From assembly GCA_002309155.1 (NCBI GenBank), contig DBXB01000002.1, positions 356 to 13,801 on the forward strand: DNA of 13,446 nt, given 5' to 3'. The DNA comes from Bacteroidales bacterium UBA1223. GTDB taxonomy: Bacteria; Bacteroidota; Bacteroidia; Bacteroidales; P3. The notes under the pieces are model-generated. The model did not search any database. It was not told the origin of the DNA and saw only the letters and a program-made list of their open reading frames with translations. Each line of letters begins with the position of its first letter. The stretch's first letter is position 1. Positions 1 through 6,588 of the stretch are shown one piece after another. The position numbers were made by a program, and so were the translations under genes.

Positions 1-51
1 GAACCGTCCTCTCTTCGCCTGGTAGTAGATTACTATAAAAGGCTTAATAGC

Positions 52-89
52 AAAGTCCGCTTCGCTGTAATAGACGAAGCGGACTTTTT
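52..89 (+). terminator. Rho-independent terminator of an off-window plus-strand gene
   Basis: A perfect 13-bp inverted repeat (AAAGTCCGCTTCG at 52-64, complement at 75-87) encloses a 10-base loop and runs into five T residues at 85-89. On the plus strand this is a textbook intrinsic terminator. On the minus strand the stem is followed only by TTTG, so it would be a weaker terminator for the converging GH89 gene. A TAG at 23-25 could be the stop codon of the plus-strand gene it serves, but too little of that gene is present to identify it. Confidence 0.85.
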
Positions 90-117
90 GGTGACCGGTA
101 AATGGAGAATTGACAAT

Positions 118-144
118 ACTAGAAACTCTAGATTTTCTAGAATC
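118..144. repeat. TCTAG-type 9-bp tandem array, 3 units
   Basis: Three 9-bp units starting at 118, 127 and 136 are built on CTAG. Positions 127-141 read TCTAGATTTTCTAGA, identical to 9316-9330. Each TCTAGA is self-complementary, so neighbouring units can pair as a 6-bp stem over a TTT loop on either strand. The array sits between the left-edge terminator and two heptamer arrays. Confidence 0.8.
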
Positions 145-145
145 T

Positions 146-184
146 GTAACCTTTAACCTTTAACCTGTAACCTTTAACCTTTAC
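146..184. repeat. TTAACCT heptamer array, about 5.5 units
   Basis: Exact 7-bp periodicity: GTAACCT, TTAACCT, TTAACCT, GTAACCT, TTAACCT, then a truncated TTAC. Every unit carries TAA on the plus strand, and the TTAACCT units carry it on both strands. Because 7 is not a multiple of 3, stops fall in all frames. The array abuts the TCAATT heptamers that follow. Confidence 0.85.
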
Positions 185-188
185 ATTT

Positions 189-237
189 TCAATTCTCAAT
201 TTTCAATTATCAATTTCCAATTTTCCATTATCGATAT
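189..237. repeat. TCAATTT heptamer array entering the GH89 gene
   Basis: Seven consecutive 7-bp units: TCAATTC, TCAATTT, TCAATTA, TCAATTT, CCAATTT, TCCATTA and TCGATAT, becoming more degenerate to the right. Units 3-7 lie inside the GH89 reading frame. The complement of TCA at 203-205 is its TGA stop codon, and the next units encode the C-terminal residues. Confidence 0.85.
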
Positions 238-2449
238 TCTTCAGTATTTCCTTTGCTTTTTTCAGGACGGTGCTTTTGTAGGGTAAGAAGTGCCGGATGC
301 CCCATGTGCGGTAGGCGAAGGTCTGTTCACGTTCCGACAGACGGCGTTTGAAGTCCTCTTCATCGAAAGTGGTGCCATTCTTCACAGCGTTTATAGCTTC
401 GTTGAAGAATGGTTTCCATCGGATATGCCAGTAGTAGTTTTTCAGCAATCCTCCCCATAGTCGGTTGGCGTAGTCGTTGAGCACAGGGCCTCCCCATACG
501 GTGAGGAGGGTGCGTGCCTGGGTTTCATAGTATTTTTGCAGGTCTCTATCCTCGCCGCCCCATGCCCGGGCGTCGTTAATCCATTTGTAGAAGTCGAACT
601 CCGGCAGATAGCTGAGCAATACATCGGCGTCAGCCATCAGTCTCTCGGCGTGGGTGTAGGCTTTCTGCATCGCTACAGTGTCTTTGTTCTTGTAGGCTTG
701 TGTGAATGTGTTACGCACATCCATGAAGCGGTTGCCCATCCATTGCGACAGCAGGTTTACGATGTCGTAGGTGTAGCCGTAGCGTTCCGAAGGATTGTCC
801 ACGAGAATGCGGATAGCCCGCAGAAGGTTGTCGTTGTTGTAGGAATAGTAGGGCTTGGTGTAGTAGGTGCCATGCCCCTCAAAATCGGGACGTGCAACCA
901 TCTGGGTGCCCAGTCCATAGAACGACCAATCCTTGTATACGCTGTCCGCCAACAAGTTCCATGCTTTGCGGACATTCTTGTTCTCTTTGCCATAGCGCAT
1001 GTCCGCCCATTGACTGACGAAATCTCTGGCGTCGATGCCCCATACTGAAGCGAAGAGATATTCGTAGGTCTGCGGACTGCAGTCGAATCCCTCAAGGGTG
1101 GAGCCGATGCCGACAAGGTTGCGGTCGCTCTCAGCAAGGGCGGCGTGGAGTTTACGCTCCATCTCGTAAATATCGCCCACAAGCATGGTGTTGCCCCCGA
1201 AATTGCCGAGGTAGCACCAGATAAAGGGTTGTCCGAAGAATCCAATTTTTCTAGTGGAAGTACTATCCAATGTGTTCCGCCACACTTCTGTCTTCTCGCA
1301 GAAATAGTCAAGCAGAATCAGACTGTCCTGCGGTACCGCGGTGAGGTAGGAACGCAGTCGCTCTGTTGTCCATTGTTTGCGTTTGTAGTAGAACACCCAG
1401 CTCATCTGTAGCCATTGTGCCTGAGGGTCGACAGACTGCATGGAGCGGTAGATATTCTTCGACACGGCGGCGAGATAGTCGGGCTCCCACGACGGCGGGT
1501 CCATCTCGTTGAAAGGGTCGCAGCCATATATGTGGTCAGTGCCGTAGAGAGCCTCCTGTTTCGTGAGATAGCGACGTTGGATGTGGGAGAAGAGCGGGTC
1601 GGATGAGTTGAGGAAGCAGGTGGGGGCAAATCCGCACCAAGGGGAGAGGTGTTTGATGTCCACCTCGGGATGCAGCTCTGCTATGCGTGTAGGCACATGT
1701 CCGGCGAATGCCGGCAGTACGGGAGTCATCCCCAACGCCCGTTCTCGCTCCAATATCTGTTTCTGCAATTCCTTCTGACCGTCAATCCACGACTGTGGCA
1801 GTGGACCTCCGAAGCCGTCGAGGTTTGCCATACGATGCCACGGAAGGTGGGCGGGGCCAGAGAAATAGGAGCGAATCTCGTCGTCGCTCATGCCCATCTC
1901 TCGCCACACCTCCTGCCATACAGCCTCCTGACCTGTCAATGCCAGTGGCATGTTGATGCCGTTGAGTGCCATCCAGTCTATGAAGCGTTCCCACTGTGGC
2001 CATTGCCACCACACCATGGTGTAGCCGTAGGTGCAGTAGTTGAGGAAGAAACGCTGTGGAACGACGGCGTGAGCTGACTCCCCGTCAACTTTGGGCCATC
2101 GTTTGGGAAGTTCTATGGGGTCGGTGTCGAACCACGACACATGCACTTTGGCATATTTCCGCAGGTAGTGGTTCAAACCTGCGCAGAGGCTTATCTCGTC
2201 GGTGCCTGTGATGACGATCTTGCCTGTTCGTTTGTCGCTCCGAATGGAGAAGCTGTCTTTAGTGTAAGCGATACGCTCATTTCCGGAGTCGGAAAACTGG
2301 GTCACTATCTCAGAGCAGAGCTCAAACTCAAACCGCTGAGCCTCTTTGCCGAGGATGCGCTGAGCCAGTTGCCGTGTGGCATCCTGCGAGTAGCTCTGTG
2401 CAAACGGTATCAGTATCAGCAAACAAAAAAGTAAGAGTCGTGGATTCAT
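203..2449 (-). CDS. Secreted GH89 alpha-N-acetylglucosaminidase (NAGLU-like)
   Basis: This 748-residue protein is a family GH89 glycosidase, close in length to human lysosomal NAGLU (743 residues). Known GH89 enzymes release alpha-linked terminal GlcNAc from heparan sulfate or mucin-type glycans; the substrate here is inferred only as an alpha-GlcNAc glycan. A signal peptide (about residues 1-22, core LLLFCLLILIPFA, ending SYSQ) has no convincing lipobox, so export to the periplasm is likely. A small N-terminal domain precedes a TIM barrel with the family hallmarks QRFFLNYCTYGY (near 132) and WERFIDWMALNGIN (near 153). The probable acid/base is Glu315 in DPFNEMDPPS and the nucleophile Glu453 in GSTLEGFD, matching human Glu316 and Glu446 in context. 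A helical C-terminal region follows. The last residues (NGKLEIDN) and the TGA stop are encoded by intergenic heptamer repeats, so the natural C-terminus may once have been different. It is the last gene of the minus-strand series, 80 bp after the nucleotidyltransferase. Confidence 0.95.
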   Translation of the reverse strand: MNPRLLLFCLLILIPFAQSYSQDATRQLAQRILGKEAQRFEFELCSEIVTQFSDSGNERIAYTKDSFSIRSDKRTGKIVITGTDEISLCAGLNHYLRKYAKVHVSWFDTDPIELPKRWPKVDGESAHAVVPQRFFLNYCTYGYTMVWWQWPQWERFIDWMALNGINMPLALTGQEAVWQEVWREMGMSDDEIRSYFSGPAHLPWHRMANLDGFGGPLPQSWIDGQKELQKQILERERALGMTPVLPAFAGHVPTRIAELHPEVDIKHLSPWCGFAPTCFLNSSDPLFSHIQRRYLTKQEALYGTDHIYGCDPFNEMDPPSWEPDYLAAVSKNIYRSMQSVDPQAQWLQMSWVFYYKRKQWTTERLRSYLTAVPQDSLILLDYFCEKTEVWRNTLDSTSTRKIGFFGQPFIWCYLGNFGGNTMLVGDIYEMERKLHAALAESDRNLVGIGSTLEGFDCSPQTYEYLFASVWGIDARDFVSQWADMRYGKENKNVRKAWNLLADSVYKDWSFYGLGTQMVARPDFEGHGTYYTKPYYSYNNDNLLRAIRILVDNPSERYGYTYDIVNLLSQWMGNRFMDVRNTFTQAYKNKDTVAMQKAYTHAERLMADADVLLSYLPEFDFYKWINDARAWGGEDRDLQKYYETQARTLLTVWGGPVLNDYANRLWGGLLKNYYWHIRWKPFFNEAINAVKNGTTFDEEDFKRRLSEREQTFAYRTWGIRHFLPYKSTVLKKAKEILKNIDNGKLEIDN

Positions 2450-2466
2450 GTCTTAAGTAAAATGAT

Positions 2467-2486
2467 GTTAAGGGAAGTTAAGGGAC
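2467..2486. repeat. GTTAAGGGAA 10-bp repeat, 2 units
   Basis: GTTAAGGGAA is followed directly by GTTAAGGGAC. The reverse complement (GTCCCTTAAC, TTCCCTTAAC) matches the plus-strand copies at 6493-6514 and 13432-13446, so this family occurs in both orientations relative to the genes. It lies 18 bp upstream of the GH89 start codon. Confidence 0.75.
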
Positions 2487-2501
2487 AAATGAATTGAGTA
2501 G

Positions 2502-2536
2502 CCAATTTTCAATTCTCAATTCTTAATTCTCAATTT
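2502..2536. repeat. TCAATT heptamer array overlapping the nucleotidyltransferase stop
   Basis: Five exact 7-bp units: CCAATTT, TCAATTC, TCAATTC, TTAATTC and TCAATTT. The TCA of the fifth unit (2530-2532) is, on the minus strand, the TGA stop codon of the nucleotidyltransferase. Family and orientation are the same as at 189-237. Confidence 0.85.
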
Positions 2537-3225
2537 ATGAACTTTACCATCGCCCTCTCTAGTGCTTCGGGGGTGCCTACATCAATCCAGTTGTCGGCGG
2601 AATGCATGAAATAGCCGATCTTATGTTGTTTCGCTATCTCGAGATAGGCGCCAAAGACTGGATAGGGTTGATCGTCGGGAGGCATAAGGGAGAAGAGTTC
2701 GGGATTAACCATAGAAACGCCGCTGAAGGGTAGGGGCGTGAGTCCTGTCTCATCCATCTGTCCGTAGACTCCGGCAAGATTCCCGGTCTTGTCGAACAGC
2801 AACATGCGTTTGGTATCACGGTGGCTGCAACACAGTGTCACCAAGTTGCCACTTTCTTTATGATGCATCTCCAAGGCGTTGAAGTCGATGTCAGACAGTA
2901 TGTCTACATTGTGGATCAGTATGGGCTCTTTTCCGCTGAACAACGGCGCCGCATGCTTCAGGGCTCCACCAGTGTTAAGCAGCATCTGTCGCTCGTCGCT
3001 GATGGTCACCTCGCAATCCCATGAATGACTCTTGATATAGTCGATGAGCATGTCGCCAAAATAGTGGACATTGACAACGCAGTGTCGTACGCCGGCATCG
3101 ACGAGTCGCTCTATGTTTATCTCCAGCAGTGTCCGTCCGTTGACCTCAACCAAAGCCTTGGGTCGATCGTCGGTTAAGGGACGTAAACGGGTCCCCAATC
3201 CTGCCGCCAAAATTAATGCTTCCAT
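2530..3225 (-). CDS. MurU-like sugar-1-phosphate nucleotidyltransferase
   Basis: This 231-residue cytoplasmic enzyme of the NTP_transferase fold transfers a nucleotidyl group from an NTP to a sugar-1-phosphate. The N-terminal signature GLGTRLRPLT (residues 9-18) followed by RPKALVEV (Lys23) is the nucleotide-binding loop. NTGGALKHA (84-92) and NVDILSD (106-112, Asp108 as probable metal ligand) follow, and WIDVGTPEALERA closes the protein. Length and the motif series TGGALKHAAPLF, LPFSGVSM and WIDVGTP resemble MurU, the MurNAc-1-phosphate uridylyltransferase of peptidoglycan recycling. Related enzymes use mannose-1-P or other sugars, so the substrate is not settled. The kinase usually paired with MurU (AmgK) is not in the window. 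The start MEALILAAG fits the family exactly. Four TTGATATG-type octamers lie upstream, and the stop codon lies in a heptamer array. Confidence 0.85.
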   Translation of the reverse strand: MEALILAAGLGTRLRPLTDDRPKALVEVNGRTLLEINIERLVDAGVRHCVVNVHYFGDMLIDYIKSHSWDCEVTISDERQMLLNTGGALKHAAPLFSGKEPILIHNVDILSDIDFNALEMHHKESGNLVTLCCSHRDTKRMLLFDKTGNLAGVYGQMDETGLTPLPFSGVSMVNPELFSLMPPDDQPYPVFGAYLEIAKQHKIGYFMHSADNWIDVGTPEALERAMVKFIN

Positions 3226-3232
3226 TATTGTG

Positions 3233-3264
3233 TTGATATGTTGAATTGTTTAATTGTTGATATG
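3233..3264. repeat. TTGATATG octamer array, 4 units
   Basis: Four exact 8-bp units (TTGATATG, TTGAATTG, TTTAATTG, TTGATATG) begin 8 bp upstream of the nucleotidyltransferase start codon. In the sense of that gene they read CATATCAA. The same octamer stands next to the start codons of gldH and both DUF3857 genes. Confidence 0.8.
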
Positions 3265-3366
3265 TTCGCTCCACAAGGTCGCGGGGCAAACCACGCTCGT
3301 CAAGCTGACTCGCTACATTTAATCTATTCTGCGGTGCTCGCAGGCTATGCCACGCGAGGCTCACCA
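3265..3366. other. GC-rich unexplained island within a repeat-filled gap
   Basis: About 100 bp of clearly higher GC content and non-repetitive sequence sits between an octamer array and a TCTAG array. It contains small inverted repeats such as CTCGC...GCGAG around GGCTATGCC, and GTCAAGCTGAC. The minus-strand motif TGCGAGCACC followed by ATTAAAT echoes TGCGAACACC followed by ATTAAAT on the plus strand at 6530-6555. A 72-codon frame crosses it and runs into the nucleotidyltransferase in a shifted frame; I do not regard that as a gene. It may be a dispersed repeat, a small RNA or a leader element; none of these is proven. Confidence 0.4.
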
Positions 3367-3397
3367 GATAAGGTGATATGATAAAGGTTAAAGTGGT

Positions 3398-3442
3398 TCT
3401 AGATTGCCTAGATTTTCTAGATTTTCTAGGATTTCTAGAGAT
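3398..3442. repeat. TCTAG-type 9-bp tandem array, 5 units
   Basis: Five exact 9-bp units: TCTAGATTG, CCTAGATTT, TCTAGATTT, TCTAGGATT and TCTAGAGAT. The array ends 5 bp from the TAG stop codon (3448-3450) of the LOG-family gene. It belongs to the same family as 118-144, 9289-9333 and 11500-11520. Confidence 0.85.
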
Positions 3443-3447
3443 TCAAT

Positions 3448-4008
3448 CTAAAGTTTATTTATCACCTCTTCTACATTGTGGGCGTTGATGAGAGGTGGGC
3501 GTTTGCCTTTACGGAAAAAGCCGTGGGTTCCCATACTGTCGATTTGAGATATAAAAGGATCGAAAAAGCCATCGAGATTGCAGAGAATCATGGGTTTTCC
3601 TTCGGCGACAGGTTTGCCTTGTGCGTCCTGCATGAGAGAGAGCTGGTTGGCCACCATGACTTCGAGGATTTCGTCGAGTGTTCCTATACCACCAGGCAAA
3701 GCTATGAAGGCATCGCATATCCGCAGCATGTGCTCCTTGCGTTCTGCCATGCTGCTTACACGAATCAGTTCGGTGACGGGTTGCGACATGATTATCTCTT
3801 CGCTGAAAAAGGTAGGGATGACTCCCACAACCCTCCCACCTGCCTCAAGAGTGGCGCCGCTTACAACGCCCATCAATCCAAGGTTGCTGCCGCCATAGAC
3901 CAGGGTGTCACCCCTCATGGCTATGGCTTTTCCCAGTTGGCGAGCTGTATTAACTATATTATCATTATCATGCGGTATCGATGATCCGCAGAAGACTGCT
4001 ATTCTCAT
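3448..4008 (-). CDS. LOG-family (TIGR00730) nucleoside 5'-monophosphate phosphoribohydrolase
   Basis: This 186-residue cytoplasmic protein belongs to the LOG (lysine decarboxylase-like) family. Characterised members hydrolyse the N-glycosidic bond of nucleoside 5'-monophosphates, giving free base and ribose-5-phosphate; plant LOGs activate cytokinins this way. The Rossmann-type N-terminus reads AVFCGSS (4-10), then VYGGSNLGLMGVVS (37-50). The diagnostic active-site motif PGGIGTLDE spans 105-113, with the conserved MAERKEHM (Arg90, Lys91) before it. Length is typical of short bacterial LOGs. Older databases may call such proteins lysine decarboxylases, which is misleading. The start codon lies 26 bp beyond the uvrC stop, within the same minus-strand series. 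The preferred nucleotide cannot be read from the sequence. A loose functional link to apt (base release, then base salvage) is possible, but the genes are far apart and divergent. Confidence 0.9.
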   Translation of the reverse strand: MRIAVFCGSSIPHDNDNIVNTARQLGKAIAMRGDTLVYGGSNLGLMGVVSGATLEAGGRVVGVIPTFFSEEIIMSQPVTELIRVSSMAERKEHMLRICDAFIALPGGIGTLDEILEVMVANQLSLMQDAQGKPVAEGKPMILCNLDGFFDPFISQIDSMGTHGFFRKGKRPPLINAHNVEEVINKL

Positions 4009-4010
4009 TG

Positions 4011-4037
4011 AAAGGTTTAAAGGGTTTAAAAGGGTTA
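4011..4037. repeat. AAAGGTTTA 9-bp array spanning the uvrC stop
   Basis: Three 9-bp units (AAAGGTTTA, AAGGGTTTA, AAAGGGTTA) fill the 26-bp gap between uvrC and the LOG-family gene. The TTA ending the third unit (4035-4037) is the TAA stop codon of uvrC on the minus strand. Confidence 0.7.
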
Positions 4038-5894
4038 AGGGGTTTCATTGTGGAAAAAGTCGTAGACTGTCTTTGCCTTCGCCTGTCCGATGGCGTGGGT
4101 GAGGTCTTCGAGGGTCTGCAGTTTGACTTCCTTGACCGAGCCGAAGCGGAGCAGCAGGTCGCGTGCTGTCTTCTCGCCAATCCCCGGAATGTCGGTCAGT
4201 TGGGTGCGGATGGTCGACTTGCTGCGTTTGTCACGGTGGAAGGTTATGGCAAAGCGGTGGACCTCGTTTTGGATTTGTTCCAGCAGATGAAACAGCTGAT
4301 CGGTGGGTTTGAGTTGCACCACACGGATGTTCCACTGGTTGTCGTAACAGAGCATCTCGCTGGTGCGGTGCTTGTCGTTCTTTGCGAGTCCGGCGATGGG
4401 CAGGTCGATATGCAGAGTGTCGACGATGACCTGACGAGCCACCTCCATCTGTCCGGCACCACCGTCGACAATGAGAAGGTCGGGCAGCTCTTTGCCCTCA
4501 TCCACAAGTCGTTTGTAGCGGCGCAGGATGACTTCAGCCATTGAAGCATAGTCGTCGGGACCTTCGACGGTCTTGATGTTGAATTTGCGGTACTCGTTGC
4601 GGTTGGGCTTCCCGTTGGTGAAGCGGACCATAGCGGCGACGGGATAGGCCCCTTGTATGTTGCTGTTGTCGAAACACTCTATATGAACGGGTGTCCGCTT
4701 GAGGTGCAGCTCTTTTTGAAGACGTTCCATCAGTTGCGATCGTCCGTCGTCGGGATTGACAAGCAGGCGCTGGTGCATGCACTGATGCTGGTGAGACTTG
4801 ACATTGCGCAGGCTTAGTTCCAGCAGCTGTTTGCGGTCACCACGTGTGGGTACGGTAAGTTTTAGGTAGTCGGAGGGAATATCATCGACGGGGAAGGGCA
4901 CGATAGCTTCACGGGCACTACTGCCTGTCTGTTCGTGGAGCGCCGGAATCACCGTTGCCAGAATCTCGCTGTCGCTCTCGTCAAGCTGTTTCTTTATCTC
5001 GTTGGAGAACGAATAGACGATGCTGCCGTTCTTTATCCTCATCATATTGATATAGGCGTACTTGGAGTCGGAGATGATGGAGAAGACATCGACATCACGG
5101 ACGTTGGTGTTGACTACCGTGGACTTGTGCTGGTATTCTTCGAGAAGGCGGATTCTGCGACGAGTCACCTCAGCTTCCTCAAAACGCAGTTCGTCGGCAA
5201 GTGCAAGCATCTCACGTTTCATGGATTCGAGAATCTCGCCGAAATCGCCCATCAGTATCTTCTTTATTTTTGCGAATGTGGCAAGGTATTCCTCATGGCT
5301 CACCATTCCTGTGCAGGGAGCGTTGCAGAGACCTATCTGGTGGTTCATGCAGGGTCTGTCGCCACCAAAGACCTTTCCGCTGTCGGCATCCCATCGCAGG
5401 ACCTTGTTGCAGTTACGGTAACTGAATAGTTTGCGGATTATATCCTGCAGCTCACGGAGGACACGCTGGTTGGGATAGGGACCGAAAAACTGACCCTTCA
5501 CCTTGTTGCGGTCACGGGTGAAGAGCAGTCGTGGATAGTCCTCGTCGGTGATGCAGAGATATGGATAACTCTTGTCATCCTTGAGCATGCTGTTGTATCG
5601 AGGCTGGTACTGCTTGATGAGGTTGTTCTCGAGAAGCAGGGCGTCGACCTCGGTGGAGACCACAGTGACACGGATGTCGCAGATGTGACGAACCAGCATC
5701 TTGATTTTAGTGCTGTGGTCGTCATAGCGGTTGAAGTAGGAGTGCACTCGGCGGTGCAGGTTGCGGGCTTTGCCAACATAGATGACCTTCCCTTCGTCGT
5801 CGAGGTACTGGTATACCCCTGGAGTTTCGGGAATAGTCTTGAGCCGCATCTTGATGCGGTCGATGTGTTTGTTTATAGACTCGTCGATCATCAT
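4035..5894 (-). CDS. uvrC: UvrABC excinuclease subunit C
   Basis: UvrC makes the 3' and 5' incisions flanking a DNA lesion in nucleotide excision repair, together with UvrA and UvrB. Numbered from the ATG at 5892-5894 (619 residues), domains are: GIY-YIG nuclease (about 20-100, with PGVYQY at 25-30 and VIYVGKAR at 37-44); a four-cysteine region (Cys162, 182, 190, 194; PCMNHQIGLCNAPC) matching the iron-sulfur ligands reported for E. coli UvrC; a UVR segment (about 218-260) for UvrB contact; the RNase H-like endonuclease with Asp409 in CFDNSN, Asp477 in IVDGGAGQ and His546 in NEVHRF; and a C-terminal helix-hairpin-helix (DIPGIGEKTA). The frame stays open upstream to a TTG at 5910-5912, but homologues start close to the LKTIPETPGVYQY segment, so ATG is preferred. 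It starts 20 bp after the gldH stop, suggesting co-transcription. The stop codon lies in a short repeat. Confidence 0.97.
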   Translation of the reverse strand: MMIDESINKHIDRIKMRLKTIPETPGVYQYLDDEGKVIYVGKARNLHRRVHSYFNRYDDHSTKIKMLVRHICDIRVTVVSTEVDALLLENNLIKQYQPRYNSMLKDDKSYPYLCITDEDYPRLLFTRDRNKVKGQFFGPYPNQRVLRELQDIIRKLFSYRNCNKVLRWDADSGKVFGGDRPCMNHQIGLCNAPCTGMVSHEEYLATFAKIKKILMGDFGEILESMKREMLALADELRFEEAEVTRRRIRLLEEYQHKSTVVNTNVRDVDVFSIISDSKYAYINMMRIKNGSIVYSFSNEIKKQLDESDSEILATVIPALHEQTGSSAREAIVPFPVDDIPSDYLKLTVPTRGDRKQLLELSLRNVKSHQHQCMHQRLLVNPDDGRSQLMERLQKELHLKRTPVHIECFDNSNIQGAYPVAAMVRFTNGKPNRNEYRKFNIKTVEGPDDYASMAEVILRRYKRLVDEGKELPDLLIVDGGAGQMEVARQVIVDTLHIDLPIAGLAKNDKHRTSEMLCYDNQWNIRVVQLKPTDQLFHLLEQIQNEVHRFAITFHRDKRSKSTIRTQLTDIPGIGEKTARDLLLRFGSVKEVKLQTLEDLTHAIGQAKAKTVYDFFHNETP

Positions 5895-5914
5895 AGTGAG
5901 GCCACTTGTCAATG

Positions 5915-6403
5915 TCAGAGTGCGGCGATGCGCATCCTGAGACTCTCGACACCGAAAATCTCGTACTTGCTGGTGAACTGGATGATTCTATAAGTGTATT
6001 GTCCTTCTTGGTTGTAGATGCGGCACCGGTCGATGGTGTCAGTCACAATGCAACGGTTGTCAATGATGTCGCCACGGCGTTTGCCTGAACGGTCTTTAAG
6101 TCGCAGAGTGGCGTTGAAGCTGTGCATCTCGCTGCTGTCGATGTAGAATCGCACAATGACAGGGATGGTGGTGTACTGCAGTTTGTTGGTGTCGTAATGC
6201 AGGGTAAGGCAGACACTGTAGGGGTTGTCGGTGTCGTCGACATCGGCTTGGAATATGGCGGGCTCGAAATAACCCCACCGTGCATTGTCGAAGTTCACCG
6301 TCTGGTCGGTCAATACCCGCTTGCCGCACGAAGTGACGATGAGCAGGGTAAGAGCCAGAGGCAGAAAGTAGGTGAAAAAGCGTGATTGTCTATATGGTTT
6401 CAT
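5915..6403 (-). CDS. gldH: GldH family gliding-motility lipoprotein
   Basis: A 162-residue probable lipoprotein. A basic N-terminus and hydrophobic stretch (about residues 9-22) lead to the lipobox IVTSC with lipidated Cys26. The mature part carries the GldH pattern: an aromatic segment WGYFEPAIF (about 43-51), an aspartate-rich loop with DNPYSVCLTLHY, and a beta-rich C-terminus including YNQEGQYTYRIIQF. In Flavobacterium GldH is one of the lipoproteins required for gliding and the type IX secretion system. In non-gliding Bacteroidales its homologues are widely retained and their role is unknown, so the symbol denotes family only. No other gld, spr or por genes are in the window. The start codon is preceded by a TTGATATG octamer array, and uvrC follows 20 bp after the stop. 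Confidence 0.78.
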   Translation of the reverse strand: MKPYRQSRFFTYFLPLALTLLIVTSCGKRVLTDQTVNFDNARWGYFEPAIFQADVDDTDNPYSVCLTLHYDTNKLQYTTIPVIVRFYIDSSEMHSFNATLRLKDRSGKRRGDIIDNRCIVTDTIDRCRIYNQEGQYTYRIIQFTSKYEIFGVESLRMRIAAL

Positions 6404-6425
6404 TGTGCTCTAAGTTGAATTTGTG

Positions 6426-6481
6426 TTGATATGTTGATGTGTTGATATGTTGATAAGGTGAAATGTTTATATGTTAAATAG
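6426..6481. repeat. TTGATATG octamer array, about 6-7 units
   Basis: Units TTGATATG, TTGATGTG, TTGATATG, TTGATAAGG, TGAAATG, TTTATATG and TTAAATAG run without spacers, beginning 22 bp upstream of the gldH start codon. Most units are 8 bp, and they decay away from the gene. Confidence 0.75.
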
Positions 6482-6492
6482 ATAAATGTATT

Positions 6493-6522
6493 GTCCCTTA
6501 ACTTCCCTTTTAACTCCCCTTT
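6493..6522. repeat. GTCCCTTAAC-type repeat
   Basis: GTCCCTTAAC, TTCCCTTTTAAC and TCCCCTT form degenerate units of about 10-12 bp. A fragment recurs at 6570-6584 (ACTTCCTTTAACTCC). The same family occurs inverted at 2467-2486 and at the window's right end (13432-13446). Between 6523 and 6560 lies TGCCGAAGGCTGCGAACACC, which resembles part of the island at 3265-3366. Confidence 0.65.
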
Positions 6523-6588
6523 GCCGAAGGCTGCGAACACCATAAAAAATTAAATAAATACAGTGAGCAACTTCCTTTAACTCCATTA

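Noticed and set aside
1..177. Plus-strand frame open from base 1 to a TAA at 175-177, and a second frame ending NRPLFAW at TAG 23-25
   Set aside because: Both could be the 3' end of an upstream gene. The first would run through a strong terminator and the repeat arrays, which is unlikely; the second has only seven codons in the window. Neither can be supported as an annotated gene.
536..1048. 170-codon plus-strand frame opposite the GH89 gene
   Set aside because: Antisense shadow of a conserved catalytic gene; composition follows the opposite strand's codons.
3146..3364. 72-codon minus-strand frame running from the GC-rich island into the nucleotidyltransferase
   Set aside because: It overlaps the confident gene in another frame, passes through octamer repeats and resembles no known protein.
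3478..4544. Plus-strand open frames of 168 and 187 codons across the LOG-family gene and uvrC
   Set aside because: They are antisense shadows of clearly identified genes, with no domain signature. One begins with codons made from repeat units.
5895..5912. TTG start for uvrC at 5910-5912 (six extra residues)
   Set aside because: Two ATG codons follow at 5892-5894 and 5889-5891, and the conserved UvrC N-terminus begins well after them. The TTG would leave only 2 bp after the gldH stop.
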